From the NCBI RefSeq assembly GCF_032477075.1, contig NZ_JAWDXO010000027.1, positions 1 through 36,301 on the forward strand: 36,301 bases of DNA. Direction: 5' to 3'. Origin of the DNA: Fusobacterium sp. Lineage in GTDB: Bacteria > Fusobacteriota > Fusobacteriia > Fusobacteriales > Fusobacteriaceae. Numbering within the stretch: the stretch's first letter is position 1; the number at the start of each line of letters is the position of its first letter. Of this stretch, positions 8,805-17,259 are shown piece after piece. The notes beneath the pieces were generated by a model, which made no database searches, was not told the origin of the DNA, and was given only the letters and a program-made list of their open reading frames with translations. Made by a program: the position numbers and the translations under genes.

Positions 8805-9761
8805 ATGTTAATATCTAACTATTCTATACTTAATATTAATCAAATAGAAAATCATGATGAACAATATACTTTTTATTTATTCAATAGAAAAAAAGGAAAA
8901 GTATATTTATACAATATAAATTTTCAACTTGTTAAAATTATGGATTTGAATGATTTTAATTTTACCAATAAAGCAAAGGATAAATTTCAAATAGAAATAA
9001 AAAGAAGACTTTTTTGTAAGTATAGTGAGAAAAATGGTTTAATTTTATATAAATTTATAGGAAAAATACTTTTTCATATAGACCAAGCTATTTGTTGTGC
9101 CTATTTTGATGAAAGAAATAATTATCTTTGGGTTGTCAATCGTAATGATAACGAGAATATTACTATACTTATAATAGATTATTATGGAAATATAATAACT
9201 TCTCTTTCAATGAAAGATGAATTATATCAAAGTAATTTTATCTTTACTCCATTGTCAGAGTCAAATATTATGGTTATCACATTTGCAGCAGGTCAAGATG
9301 GTGCAAAAGATTATTTTGTTTCACTAGAAAATGGTAAATTAATTATTAATAATGAGCTGCCTGATGATATGACTTTTCTTTTCCCTATAAAAAATGGTAA
9401 TCAAGCACTTTTGGTAGATTTTTATAGTCAAATTATTTATAAATGTAATTATCCATCTATGACTGTTATTGCTACTTTTCAATATCCAGAAAAAGATTGG
9501 AGTATGGGAGAAATTCATTTATTTGATGATAATACTCTTATTCTTACTAATGCCTATGATAATAACTATTATCTATTTGATTTAAATGCTATGAAAATAA
9601 AAGAACCAATAATTTTACAAGGATATGAACCATATCCGGATTCTGATGGCATTCTATGTTCTGATATTACTCAAATATATATTAAGAATAGGAAGATGAT
9701 TTTTCAAATAGAAAAAAGAATTAATGGAGAAGAAGAAATTAAATTTTTATTAAATAAATAA
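8805..9761 (+). CDS. Hypothetical protein, probably beta-propeller-like
   Basis: About 318 residues. I start at ATG 8805, since AAAGGA lies seven bases upstream; the longer GTG frame from 8790 would overlap that site. The sequence is a series of short beta strands with repeated ideas such as YLWVVNRNDN, LLVDFYSQIIYKC, TLILTNAYDNNYYLFDL. These resemble WD40/YncE-type propeller blades reading out a structure, but I cannot count clean repeats. There is no signal peptide, so it is likely cytoplasmic. Function unknown. It stands alone with its own promoter. Confidence 0.6.
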   Translation: MLISNYSILNINQIENHDEQYTFYLFNRKKGKVYLYNINFQLVKIMDLNDFNFTNKAKDKFQIEIKRRLFCKYSEKNGLILYKFIGKILFHIDQAICCAYFDERNNYLWVVNRNDNENITILIIDYYGNIITSLSMKDELYQSNFIFTPLSESNIMVITFAAGQDGAKDYFVSLENGKLIINNELPDDMTFLFPIKNGNQALLVDFYSQIIYKCNYPSMTVIATFQYPEKDWSMGEIHLFDDNTLILTNAYDNNYYLFDLNAMKIKEPIILQGYEPYPDSDGILCSDITQIYIKNRKMIFQIEKRINGEEEIKFLLNK

Positions 9762-9874
9762 TTTTTAATAACATTTAGGGTAATAAAATATGAAGCTTAA
9801 ACTTTATTTTATTTGAAGTTTAAGATGGATTTTGAGAAAAATTTTATCAACATATATAATATGAGGGGGTAAGA

Positions 9875-10231
9875 ATGAAATTAGGAAGTTTACTGATTAT
9901 ATTTATTTTGTTTACTGGCTGTATGGGAAATACAAAAACTATTGATGAAAAACTTATTGGTACATGGAATGGATATTTAATTGATTCAATGAATGGAGAA
10001 AGAATAGAACAACTTACCATTGAATTTACAGATAAAGGTGAGATAATTTATACAACTGGAGAGGGAGATATGCAATATATTATAACTAATACCTATAGGA
10101 TTAAAAATGGCATAATTTATTCAAAAAATTCTGATGATAAAAAAGAAGAAAAAGCAACTTATGAAATCAAAGGCAATAAACTCATTATGGTTAGTGAAGG
10201 TATTAGTAATGAATTTTTGAAAAAAGACTAA
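9875..10231 (+). CDS. Small lipoprotein with lipocalin-like fold, unknown
   Basis: 118 residues. A hydrophobic leader ends in the lipobox LFTGC (Cys at about 16), so the mature protein should be lipid-anchored. After it, the sequence LIGTWNGYLIDS, then short beta strands with alternating polar residues (LTIEFTDKGEIIY, TYEIKGNKLIM), matches the small lipocalin-like or DUF5640-type domains seen in many secreted proteins. The substrate is unknown. GAGGGGG precedes the start. The next gene is also a lipoprotein but is 192 bases away. Confidence 0.65.
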   Translation: MKLGSLLIIFILFTGCMGNTKTIDEKLIGTWNGYLIDSMNGERIEQLTIEFTDKGEIIYTTGEGDMQYIITNTYRIKNGIIYSKNSDDKKEEKATYEIKGNKLIMVSEGISNEFLKKD

Positions 10232-10423
10232 AGAAATTTCTATTTCATAAAACTAAAAATATAAGTTTGATTTATTAATTATTCAATAAATATTATTATA
10301 AAGAACTATATTATCTAGTTGATTTTAATATTTTAATTACTTTATTAAAAAAATTATAGCTAAAATAAATTGTAATATTTTTATTTGTATAAAAATATTA
10401 ATATAATTGTGTGGAGGAATTAG

Positions 10424-11062
10424 ATGAAAAAGATAGTTGTTTTGGGGATATGCTTAATTTTATTATGTAGCTGTATAAAAAAGAATAATTTATCAAGTTC
10501 TGAAGAAAAAATATTAAATGAGATAGGTTTTGATAAAGAGCTTATAATGGAGGTAAAATCTCTGATAAAAAGTGATTTTAAACAGCTGCCAGCAATTGAT
10601 CAAGAAACTGGAGATGTACAAAAAGATAAGTATTATGATGGAATTTATTTTGAAAAATACAATGATAGTTATGTAAAAATAAAAGGAAAATTGGAGAAAA
10701 ATAGCTATAGAGTTTTTTTATTTGAGACTAATTATCCTGAAAAACATGTTGCTGTTATAAAGGGAAAGGATAAATTTGATATTTTAAAATATAGAAGAAC
10801 AGATGGAATTAATTATGGATTAGAAACAGAAGATATAATTGAAAAAGTTTCAGAATGGGATAAAAAATATGAGATAGATATAATTGGATGCAGTAGAGAT
10901 TGGGTATTAATAAAACTCAATAAATTACCTCAAAATTTAGATGAATTTTCTAAGGAAGTATATGAATTTTGTCCAGACATAGTAGATCAAGGAGTAGGAA
11001 GTATAGAAAGTTTAAAAGAATCTATTAAAATGAATAAAGAATTATTTTTATGGTGGGATTAA
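10424..11062 (+). CDS. Lipoprotein, unknown
   Basis: 212 residues. The leader MKKIVVLGICLILLCSC has a lipobox LCSC with Cys near 17. The mature part is mixed alpha/beta, charged, with no family I recognise. It ends SIKMNKELFLWWD. GGAGG lies before ATG. A strong terminator (11178-11216) closes the unit. Confidence 0.65.
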   Translation: MKKIVVLGICLILLCSCIKKNNLSSSEEKILNEIGFDKELIMEVKSLIKSDFKQLPAIDQETGDVQKDKYYDGIYFEKYNDSYVKIKGKLEKNSYRVFLFETNYPEKHVAVIKGKDKFDILKYRRTDGINYGLETEDIIEKVSEWDKKYEIDIIGCSRDWVLIKLNKLPQNLDEFSKEVYEFCPDIVDQGVGSIESLKESIKMNKELFLWWD

Positions 11063-11177
11063 AAATAAAAGTAATAAAATATAAAAAATATGTTATTATT
11101 AATTGGTTTTTGCATGGGTATTTATATTAGAAATTTGAAAAAATTTTTAGTATTTTATACCTTTTCTGTTTTAAAAG

Positions 11178-11216
11178 AAAAAGCTGACAAGAAAGAAAAC
11201 TTCAAGTCAGCTTTTT
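11178..11216 (+). terminator. Strong hairpin terminator after the lipoprotein gene
   Basis: AAAAAGCTGAC (11178-11188) and GTCAGCTTTTT (11206-11216) form an 11-bp stem with an extra inner AAG/CTT pairing. A short open frame (11090-11275) runs through this hairpin and is for that reason not a gene. Confidence 0.85.
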
Positions 11217-11302
11217 GTCAATTGAGCTATTTTAAGTTTGTAACAGCCCCTAAAAAGTCAAAAGACTATTTTTAAAAATAAAAATTATTTTGATATAATT
11301 GA

Positions 11303-11346
11303 TTTGTAGTTGTTGAAATACAGTGCAGTATATACAAAACTACAAA
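11303..11346. repeat. 44-base nested imperfect palindrome
   Basis: Outer arms TTTGTAGT (11303-11310) and ACTACAAA (11339-11346), middle TTG and CAA, and inner ATAC (11318-11321) and GTAT (11328-11331) around AGTGCA. It lies downstream of xdhA on the minus strand and has no T run next to it, so it is not a normal terminator. It could be an operator, an RNA stability element or a recombination remnant. Confidence 0.5.
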
Positions 11347-11471
11347 ATGAAATTGCAAATGTTATATTTGTATTTAAATATAACAAATGGATACTATATG
11401 AAAATAAATATTAGAAAAAATTACTCAAATCTAAAATATTTAAATATATTTAAAAACTAACAAACTTTTAA

Positions 11472-13715
11472 TTACTTTGCATGAATTTCCCAGAATAATT
11501 TTTCACTTGTAATTGGAAGGCTTCTTACTCTAGCATTTGTTGCATTGTAGATAGCATCTGCAATAGCTGGAGAGGCTGTATTAATAACCACTTCACCAAT
11601 AGATTTAGCTCCAAATGGTCCAGTAGGTTCATTTGAATAACTGAATATAACATTTATATTTCCTAAATCTTTTCTAGAAGGTATTTTATACTGCATAAGA
11701 GTATCATGCTTTACTTTACCATTTTCATCAAACTGAATATCTTCATAAAGAGCAAGACCAATACCCTGAGCAATTCCTCCTTCTACCTGTACCTGAGCCA
11801 AGGCAGGATTGATAGGAGTACCACAGTCTACTACAGAAAGGAAATCTATAACCTCAGTATGTCCAGTAAGAGTATCAACTTCTACTTCAGCAAAACTAGC
11901 AATAAATGGAGGTGGGGAAGTTTCTCCACCCCAAGTTGCAGTTGTAATAATTTGATTTTTTCCCTCAAAAGATACAGCTCTTTCACCAATATCTCTCAAA
12001 GAAAGTTTATTACCATTTTGGTCTTGCACTGCTTCTCCAAGATATTCTAATTCTTCAGCAGGAGTTTTCATTAATTTAGAAGCTATTTCAATAATTTCTT
12101 TTTTCATTTTTTCAGCAGCTAGAATTACAGCATTTCCTGTAACATAAGTACCACTTGAAGCATAGGCACCTGGATCATATGGAGAAGTATCAGTATCAGC
12201 AGTATTTACTATAATTTTTTCTACAGGAACTTCAAGTATTTCAGAAGCCATCTGAGCTAGAACAGTATCACATCCCTGCCCCATATCAGTAACTCCTAAA
12301 TAAAGGGTATAATCTCCACTATCATGAAGCTTTAAAGATGCAGAAGCAGTGTCTACATTAGCAATACCTGATCCCTGCATTGTAACAGCCATTCCGCTGG
12401 CTCTCACTTTACCATTTTCCATATCTTTAACAGTTCTGTTTTTCCAGTCAAAAGCTTCTTTTCCAATAGAAATACATTTTTTAATGTCCCCACTAACTTT
12501 TTCAGATTGATTTACAAGATTTTTCATTCTTATTTCTGTTGGGTCAATTCCAAGTTTATGAGCAAGTTCATTGACAGCAGACTCTACAGCAAAAGTTCCC
12601 TGAGTAGCTCCATACCCTCTGAATGCAGCTCCAACCATAGTATTAGAATAAACTATGTCAGCCTTACATCTCATAGGAACTTTGGCATATAAAGGGAAAG
12701 TTTTATAAACTACAAGAGAAGTAACTGTTGGAGCATGTTCTCCATAAGCTCCAGTATTAGATAAAACATTTATATCAATAGCCTTTATATTTCCTTCTTT
12801 ATCAGAACCAATTTTAACTTTTAATCTCATAGCATGTCTTGTATTTGAATATGCTTGTGTTTCTTTTCTTGAATAAATTATTTTAGAAGGTTTTCCGGTT
12901 TTCATAGTAACAAAGGCTGGATATATTTCACAAACAGAAGTTTGCTTTCCTCCGAAACCACCACCTATTTTAGGTTTAATAACTCTTATTCTGCTACTTG
13001 GCATTTCAAGAGCTCTAGCCAAATGTCTTCTTACATGAAAAGGAATTTGAGTAGATGAAATTACATTAAGTCTTCCATGTGCATCTAGATAACATGCAGT
13101 TCTATAAGTTTCCATCATAGCATGTATTTGAGGTTGAGTGTAATAAGTTTTTTCTATGATGACATCACTTTCTTCAAATCCTTTATCTACATCACCTTTA
13201 GTTTCAAGATATGAAGATGCTAGATTTCTTTTATTATCAAATCCTATTGGAAAGTTTATATGGATATCTTCAAGATGAACTAAAATATCTGAATCTAAAG
13301 CTTTTTCATAATCAATGACAGCTTCAAGAACTTCATATTTTATTTTTATAAGCTTCATCGCTTTTTCAGCAGTTTTTTCATCAACAGCAGCAATAATTGC
13401 AACAGGATCTCCTACATATCTAACATATTCAGATAATATTTTTCTGTCATATGGAGATGGTTCAGGATAAGACTGTCCAGCAAGAGTAAACATAGTTTTG
13501 GGAACATCATGGTATGTATAAACAGCTTCTACCCCAGGGACTTTTTTAGCAATACTTGTATCTATCTCAATTATTTTAGCATAAGCATGAGGTGATCTTA
13601 AAAGTTTTACACTAAGAGAATTATTGTTTATAACTAAATCATCTGTATATAGAGGTCTTCCTGTTATTATTCCAATACTATCTATTTTTTTTATAGATTT
13701 ATTTACTATTTTCAT
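11472..13715 (-). CDS. xdhA: Xanthine dehydrogenase molybdenum-binding subunit
   Basis: 747 residues, close to E. coli XdhA in length and in order of motifs. It holds the molybdopterin-cytosine-dinucleotide cofactor and hydroxylates purines such as hypoxanthine and xanthine. Visible marks: TGRPLYTDD near the N-terminus, ETYRTACYLD (about 200), the glycine-rich GGGFGGKQ (about 250), MGQGCDTVLAQMASE (about 490), and GAKSIGEVV (about 710), which carries the expected catalytic Glu. It overlaps xdhC by 17 bases and is the last gene of xdhBCA. No twin-arginine leader, so cytoplasmic. Substrate choice (xanthine, hypoxanthine or another N-heterocycle) cannot be read from sequence alone; the purine riboswitch upstream favours a purine. 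Confidence 0.9.
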   Translation of the reverse strand: MKIVNKSIKKIDSIGIITGRPLYTDDLVINNNSLSVKLLRSPHAYAKIIEIDTSIAKKVPGVEAVYTYHDVPKTMFTLAGQSYPEPSPYDRKILSEYVRYVGDPVAIIAAVDEKTAEKAMKLIKIKYEVLEAVIDYEKALDSDILVHLEDIHINFPIGFDNKRNLASSYLETKGDVDKGFEESDVIIEKTYYTQPQIHAMMETYRTACYLDAHGRLNVISSTQIPFHVRRHLARALEMPSSRIRVIKPKIGGGFGGKQTSVCEIYPAFVTMKTGKPSKIIYSRKETQAYSNTRHAMRLKVKIGSDKEGNIKAIDINVLSNTGAYGEHAPTVTSLVVYKTFPLYAKVPMRCKADIVYSNTMVGAAFRGYGATQGTFAVESAVNELAHKLGIDPTEIRMKNLVNQSEKVSGDIKKCISIGKEAFDWKNRTVKDMENGKVRASGMAVTMQGSGIANVDTASASLKLHDSGDYTLYLGVTDMGQGCDTVLAQMASEILEVPVEKIIVNTADTDTSPYDPGAYASSGTYVTGNAVILAAEKMKKEIIEIASKLMKTPAEELEYLGEAVQDQNGNKLSLRDIGERAVSFEGKNQIITTATWGGETSPPPFIASFAEVEVDTLTGHTEVIDFLSVVDCGTPINPALAQVQVEGGIAQGIGLALYEDIQFDENGKVKHDTLMQYKIPSRKDLGNINVIFSYSNEPTGPFGAKSIGEVVINTASPAIADAIYNATNARVRSLPITSEKLFWEIHAK

Positions 13716-14169
13716 TAGATTTTTCAGCCTCCATAAAGTTTTTTATTGCTCTGAGCTGTGAAACATATCCACTGCATCTGCATAGGTTTCCATTTAGATA
13801 ATGAAGTATTTCTTCATCTGTTGGATTTTTGTATTCCTTCATCATAGCAAGAACTGTTAAAGTAAATCCGGGAGCACAGTAACCACATTGCTCTGCTCCT
13901 TCATCAGCCATAAAATTAGCAAATTTTATAGCTTCTTCCTGACATCCTTCAATGGTAGTTACTTTTTTATTGTTCATTCTGGCAGATAATGTACTGCATG
14001 AAAGAACAGGCTTATCCTCAACAAGAACAGTACAAAGTCCGCAAGACCCAGTATCACATCCTCTTTTTACACTTAAATATCCAGCTTTTCTTAATGTATC
14101 TAGAAGGTATTCATCCTCTGAAATCAATAATTCTCTTTTCAATCCATTTACAGTTAATGTCAAAAGCAT
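13699..14169 (-). CDS. xdhC: Xanthine dehydrogenase 2Fe-2S subunit
   Basis: 156 residues, the usual size for the small iron-sulfur subunit (CoxS type). It passes electrons from the Mo centre to the FAD. Both clusters are complete: CDTGSCGLC plus a distal Cys (VLSC) in the ferredoxin-like half, and CGYC with CRC (NGNLCRCSGY) in the C-terminal helical half. AGGAGG lies about 10 bases before ATG 14169. The xdhB stop and this start share one base (TAATG), so translation is coupled. Confidence 0.92.
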   Translation of the reverse strand: MLLTLTVNGLKRELLISEDEYLLDTLRKAGYLSVKRGCDTGSCGLCTVLVEDKPVLSCSTLSARMNNKKVTTIEGCQEEAIKFANFMADEGAEQCGYCAPGFTLTVLAMMKEYKNPTDEEILHYLNGNLCRCSGYVSQLRAIKNFMEAEKSNENSK

Positions 14170-14966
14170 TATAGTAATACCTCCTTTATAGCTCTCTTAG
14201 TCATAACTTTAGATATTGCAGCTCTATATTCACTGCTTCCTCTCATATTAGAACCAAAAGTAATTTCTTCAGTTATAAAGCTGCATGCTTTATCAATAAC
14301 TTCATCAGTAATATCATCAGAATTATTTAATATTTCCATTGCTTTATAAGCTAACTTAGCTTTTCCAGGTCTGACACCAATAGCAATTCTGAAATTTCCA
14401 TTTTCATTTGTAACAGCTGTATTTGTTATAGCATAATCAGTTTTACTTTTTCTTATACTTTTAAAAGTTCCTCTTCCAGCAGCTTTTTTTATTTTAATTT
14501 CAATAAGAATATCTCTTGTTTTACCTTCTTTTGATAAATATTCTTCTAAAGATATTTCTCCACCATTAAAAAGAACAACAGTAGTATCAAGAGATAAAAG
14601 TGCAGGTATAAGGTCAGAAAAACCATATTTAGAAAAAACAGTAGCTCCAACTGTAACATTATTTCTAAATTGAACACCAATTATATTATTTACAGATTTT
14701 GAAAGTATTCCATTAAATAAATTTAAAATAATAAGATTAGTTTCTATTTCTCTGAATGAAACCATAGCTCCAATATGTATATATTTTTCTTCTTCTCTTA
14801 TGTAATCAAGAGAAAGAGAAGAAAGATCTATTGCAGTATTATATGAAGTATTCTCCATTCTAAGATAAGAAGTTCCTCCAAGTATAATATTTTTTTTGTT
14901 TTTCAAAAGTTCGTCATAGGCTTCCTGCAAACTTTGAGCAGGAAAATATTTAGAAAAACTAAACAA
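14169..14966 (-). CDS. xdhB: Xanthine dehydrogenase FAD-binding subunit
   Basis: 265 residues, a CoxM-like FAD domain. The FAD-loop IILGGTSYL (about 29), the DLSSLSLDYI strand, the IGVQFRNNVTVGATV motif (about 96-110, usually I-x-N-x-A-T-x-G-G), and the C-terminal CO dehydrogenase flavoprotein domain with TKRAIKEVLL are visible. It takes electrons from XdhC and passes them to NAD+ or another acceptor. The start is TTG (14966), six bases after AGGAGG on the minus strand. First gene of xdhBCA; 125 bases separate it from the permease and hold a hairpin and a possible promoter. Confidence 0.88.
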   Translation of the reverse strand: MFSFSKYFPAQSLQEAYDELLKNKKNIILGGTSYLRMENTSYNTAIDLSSLSLDYIREEEKYIHIGAMVSFREIETNLIILNLFNGILSKSVNNIIGVQFRNNVTVGATVFSKYGFSDLIPALLSLDTTVVLFNGGEISLEEYLSKEGKTRDILIEIKIKKAAGRGTFKSIRKSKTDYAITNTAVTNENGNFRIAIGVRPGKAKLAYKAMEILNNSDDITDEVIDKACSFITEEITFGSNMRGSSEYRAAISKVMTKRAIKEVLL

Positions 14967-14997
14967 AATTTACCTCCTGTATTATTATAATATTTAT

Positions 14998-15078
14998 ATT
15001 ATACCACAAAAAGACAGCAGAGTATCAATAAGAAATCTTCAAAAGAAGACAGCTTATATACCTGCTCTGCTGTGTGGT
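14998..15078 (-). terminator. Hairpin with T run, then possible promoter, between permease and xdhB
   Basis: On the minus strand ACAGCAGAG (15073-15065) pairs with CTCTGCTGT (15022-15014), followed by CTTTTTG. Outer ACCAC (from 15078) and GTGGT (to 15003) can also pair. The loop holds its own hairpin, TCTTC-TTTT-GAAGA. Inside the 3' arm region lies TTGATA (15028-15023), then 19 bases, then TATAAT (15003-14998). So the permease transcript may stop here and xdhBCA may begin anew, or readthrough may be controlled. Confidence 0.6.
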
Positions 15079-15091
15079 AGTTTATTTGTTT

Positions 15092-16423
15092 TTATTGAGA
15101 AACTTTTTCAGCCTTTAATGTTTTTTTTATTTTCTCATCTAAAGGCAGAATGATATTAAGAAGAACAGCAATAGAACCAGAAACAACTATTCCAGAACCA
15201 CCAAATATAAGCTGAATACTTTCAGGGAAATATTTAAGAGCAGCAGGAACACTTCCAAGTCCATAACCTAAACCTAAAGATACAGATAAAATAACTGCAT
15301 TTCTGCCCACAAGAGGTTCTTTGGTAATAAGATTGATACCACTTATAGAAATCATAGCAAAAATCATTACTAAACTTCCACCAAGAACACTAGCAGGAAC
15401 TATTGAAAGAACAGCTCCTATTTTTGGAAAGAAAGCTCCAGCAACTAAGAAAGCAGCACCAGTACCAACAACAAATCTGCTCATAATACCAGTCATTGCA
15501 ACTATACCAGTATTTTGACTGAAAGATGTAGTAGGCAGAACAGAGAATACAGAAGCAAGTGCACTTCCAAATCCATCAGCTAAAATACCACCAGAAAGTT
15601 CTTTATCAGTAACTTCTCTGTTAGCTCCTCCCATTGTAACTCCAGACATATCTCCAACTGTTTCAACAGCGGAAACTATAAACATCATTATCATAGCTAA
15701 GCATGCATCTGCATGGAAAGAAAGTCCATAAGTAAATGGTCTTGGAAAACTCATAAAAGCAGCATTTTTTACAGGAGTAAGATCAACTTTTCCCATAAAG
15801 AAAGCAACAATGAATCCAACAACTGTACCTACAAATATAGATCCTGTACTTGTAATACCTTTAGTAAATTGTTTAAAAAATATAACAGTTATAAGAACTA
15901 CCATACCTATAAAAAGATTTGGAAAAGAACCAAAATCAGGAGATCCAACACCACCAGCAAAATTGCTTACTCCAACTGGCAAAAGTGAAAGTCCAATAGA
16001 TAAAACTATTACTCCAGTTACTACTGGTGGAAAATATCTTCTTATCTTCTTTATAATAGCACCAATAAATATCTCAAATATAGCTCCTACTAAGGCAGCC
16101 CCAAGGATACCTTCATATCCATATTTACTTCCAATAGACAATGCAACAGGAACAAAAGCAAAACTTGTACCAACAACAATAGGAAGTCTAGCTCCTATAG
16201 GTCCAATACGATATGCCTGAATTAAAGTATTAACTCCAGCAACCAACATAGTACATTGAATAAGAAAAGTTTTAGTTTCACTTGGCATTTTCATAGCTCC
16301 AGCTACAATAATTAATGGAGTGATATTGCTTACAAACATAGCAAGAATGTGTTGAAGACCAAGAGGAATTGCTTCTCTTAGAACTGGGATACCATCAAGA
16401 TCATATGGTGATGTGTTTCTCAT
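15092..16423 (-). CDS. NCS2 family purine (xanthine/uracil-type) permease
   Basis: About 443 residues with 12-14 hydrophobic segments. It imports a nucleobase with a cation across the inner membrane. The nucleobase-ascorbate signature is present as QNTGIVAMTG (about 310), preceded by LPTTSFS. VETVGDMSG (about 265) is the other conserved substrate-site helix. I start at ATG 16423; the TTG at 16441 overlaps the GGAGG site itself. The purine riboswitch and the xdh genes downstream make xanthine, hypoxanthine, guanine or urate the likely cargo. Most similar in pattern to UacT/PbuX-like members; exact specificity unknown. Confidence 0.88.
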   Translation of the reverse strand: MRNTSPYDLDGIPVLREAIPLGLQHILAMFVSNITPLIIVAGAMKMPSETKTFLIQCTMLVAGVNTLIQAYRIGPIGARLPIVVGTSFAFVPVALSIGSKYGYEGILGAALVGAIFEIFIGAIIKKIRRYFPPVVTGVIVLSIGLSLLPVGVSNFAGGVGSPDFGSFPNLFIGMVVLITVIFFKQFTKGITSTGSIFVGTVVGFIVAFFMGKVDLTPVKNAAFMSFPRPFTYGLSFHADACLAMIMMFIVSAVETVGDMSGVTMGGANREVTDKELSGGILADGFGSALASVFSVLPTTSFSQNTGIVAMTGIMSRFVVGTGAAFLVAGAFFPKIGAVLSIVPASVLGGSLVMIFAMISISGINLITKEPLVGRNAVILSVSLGLGYGLGSVPAALKYFPESIQLIFGGSGIVVSGSIAVLLNIILPLDEKIKKTLKAEKVSQ

Positions 16424-16532
16424 TTTTTTATTTACCTCCAAGATTTTACTTCATATATTTTTGGAATAGGAAAGAAGAACAGGAAAATAAAAAAGAATTA
16501 CATCCTTTCTCAAAAACTATAACGTGAAAGAA

Positions 16533-16566
16533 AATAATCCTATAATATTGCTGAAGAAGGATTATT
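16533..16566 (-). terminator. Riboswitch expression platform (terminator)
   Basis: On the minus strand, AATAATCC (16566-16559) and GGATTATT (16540-16533) form an 8-bp stem, continuing into TTCTTTC. It begins only seven bases after the aptamer P1 3' arm. This suits an OFF switch: ligand-bound aptamer lets the terminator form before the permease gene. The T run is broken by a C. Confidence 0.7.
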
Positions 16567-16573
16567 AAATTCA

Positions 16574-16637
16574 CTCATAGTGGCTTGTTAACTGGCAACC
16601 CGTAGAGACTCCTGACCATATTACAGGGATATATGAG
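16574..16637 (-). ncRNA. Purine riboswitch aptamer, guanine type
   Basis: On the minus strand P1 is CTCATA (from 16637) with TATGAG (to 16574). Loop 2 has AATATGG inside CCTG/CAGG, the J2/3 strand reads GTCTCTAC, and J3/1 reads ACTATG. These are the conserved core parts. The specificity base in J3/1 is C, which predicts guanine (and possibly hypoxanthine or xanthine) rather than adenine. J1/2 looks one base shorter than usual, and P3 (GGGTTG with CAAGCC) has one mismatch. It controls the NCS2 permease and perhaps the xdh genes. Confidence 0.9.
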
Positions 16638-16870
16638 CAATTTATTTGTTTTTATTAATTTAACTAGCTTTATAATATGAGGTGCACTTAAAAATATTTC
16701 TTGCAGTATTTTCAATGTTTTCAAATGAAAGCTGCATAAAAAATAATATCATACTTCTTCTAACATTTCAACAATTTTTTTGCTTACATTAGGGCACAAA
16801 TGAGGAGATATGTTTGATATTGTATCTATAAATTTTATAGAAAATTTTATCATTTTTTAAAGTAATATAA
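16638..16870. other. Upstream region of the purine riboswitch
   Basis: No gene. The riboswitch promoter must lie here on the minus strand; a TATTAT near 16664-16676 is a weak -10 candidate, but I cannot find a convincing -35. Confidence 0.35.
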
Positions 16871-16891
16871 AAAGGCGAATAAATCGCCTTT
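16871..16891 (-). terminator. Terminator of the Sm-like gene
   Basis: On the minus strand AAAGGCGA (16891-16884) and TCGCCTTT (16878-16871) form a perfect 8-bp stem with a TTTAT loop, followed by more T. Confidence 0.85.
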
Positions 16892-16894
16892 AAA

Positions 16895-17101
16895 TTAATA
16901 TTCTTCTTTATATTCATAAATTTGCAGAATAAGATTTTTATTTAAAATGTGCTGTTGATGGTTGACATACTGAGAATAATCAGTAATGATTTCAATAAAA
17001 TTATCGAATTCATCAATTATTTTTCCATCAAAGCTAATTTTATCTGTTGTATTTAAGATTATATGAACTTTTTTATCTTTAAATTTTTTTAATAAAGTCA
17101 T
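16895..17101 (-). CDS. Small Sm/Hfq-like protein, unknown
   Basis: 68 residues. I start at ATG 17101, which follows AAAGGAGG on the minus strand; the longer frame to 17167 lacks a ribosome site. The pattern VHIILNTTDKISFDGKIIDEF, then DNFIEI, resembles the Sm1 motif of LSm/Hfq proteins (strand, G-K-I, F-D-N-F). A His-rich turn and a final LILQIYEY strand would close the barrel. The similarity is by eye only. If right, it could bind RNA or act in a small ring. It sits between the riboswitch and the CRISPR array, is transcribed away from the array, and has its own terminator. Confidence 0.65.
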   Translation of the reverse strand: MTLLKKFKDKKVHIILNTTDKISFDGKIIDEFDNFIEIITDYSQYVNHQQHILNKNLILQIYEYKEEY

Positions 17102-17259
17102 AATAATTCCTCCTTTGATAATAGATTGCTGTGAATATATTATAACTTTTTGAAAGATTAAATACAAGAGATTTAGAAAGGATAATATAATTTTATTAAG
17201 TTATAATAAAGAAATCAATATTTACAGAATTATAGTTTAAATTAAATTTAGGAAAGCAA

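Noticed and set aside
11090..11275. 61-residue plus-strand open frame
   Set aside because: It runs through a strong terminator hairpin (11178-11216) and has no good ribosome site.
15713..16220. Plus-strand open frames opposite the NCS2 permease
   Set aside because: They are shadow frames of a well-supported membrane protein gene.
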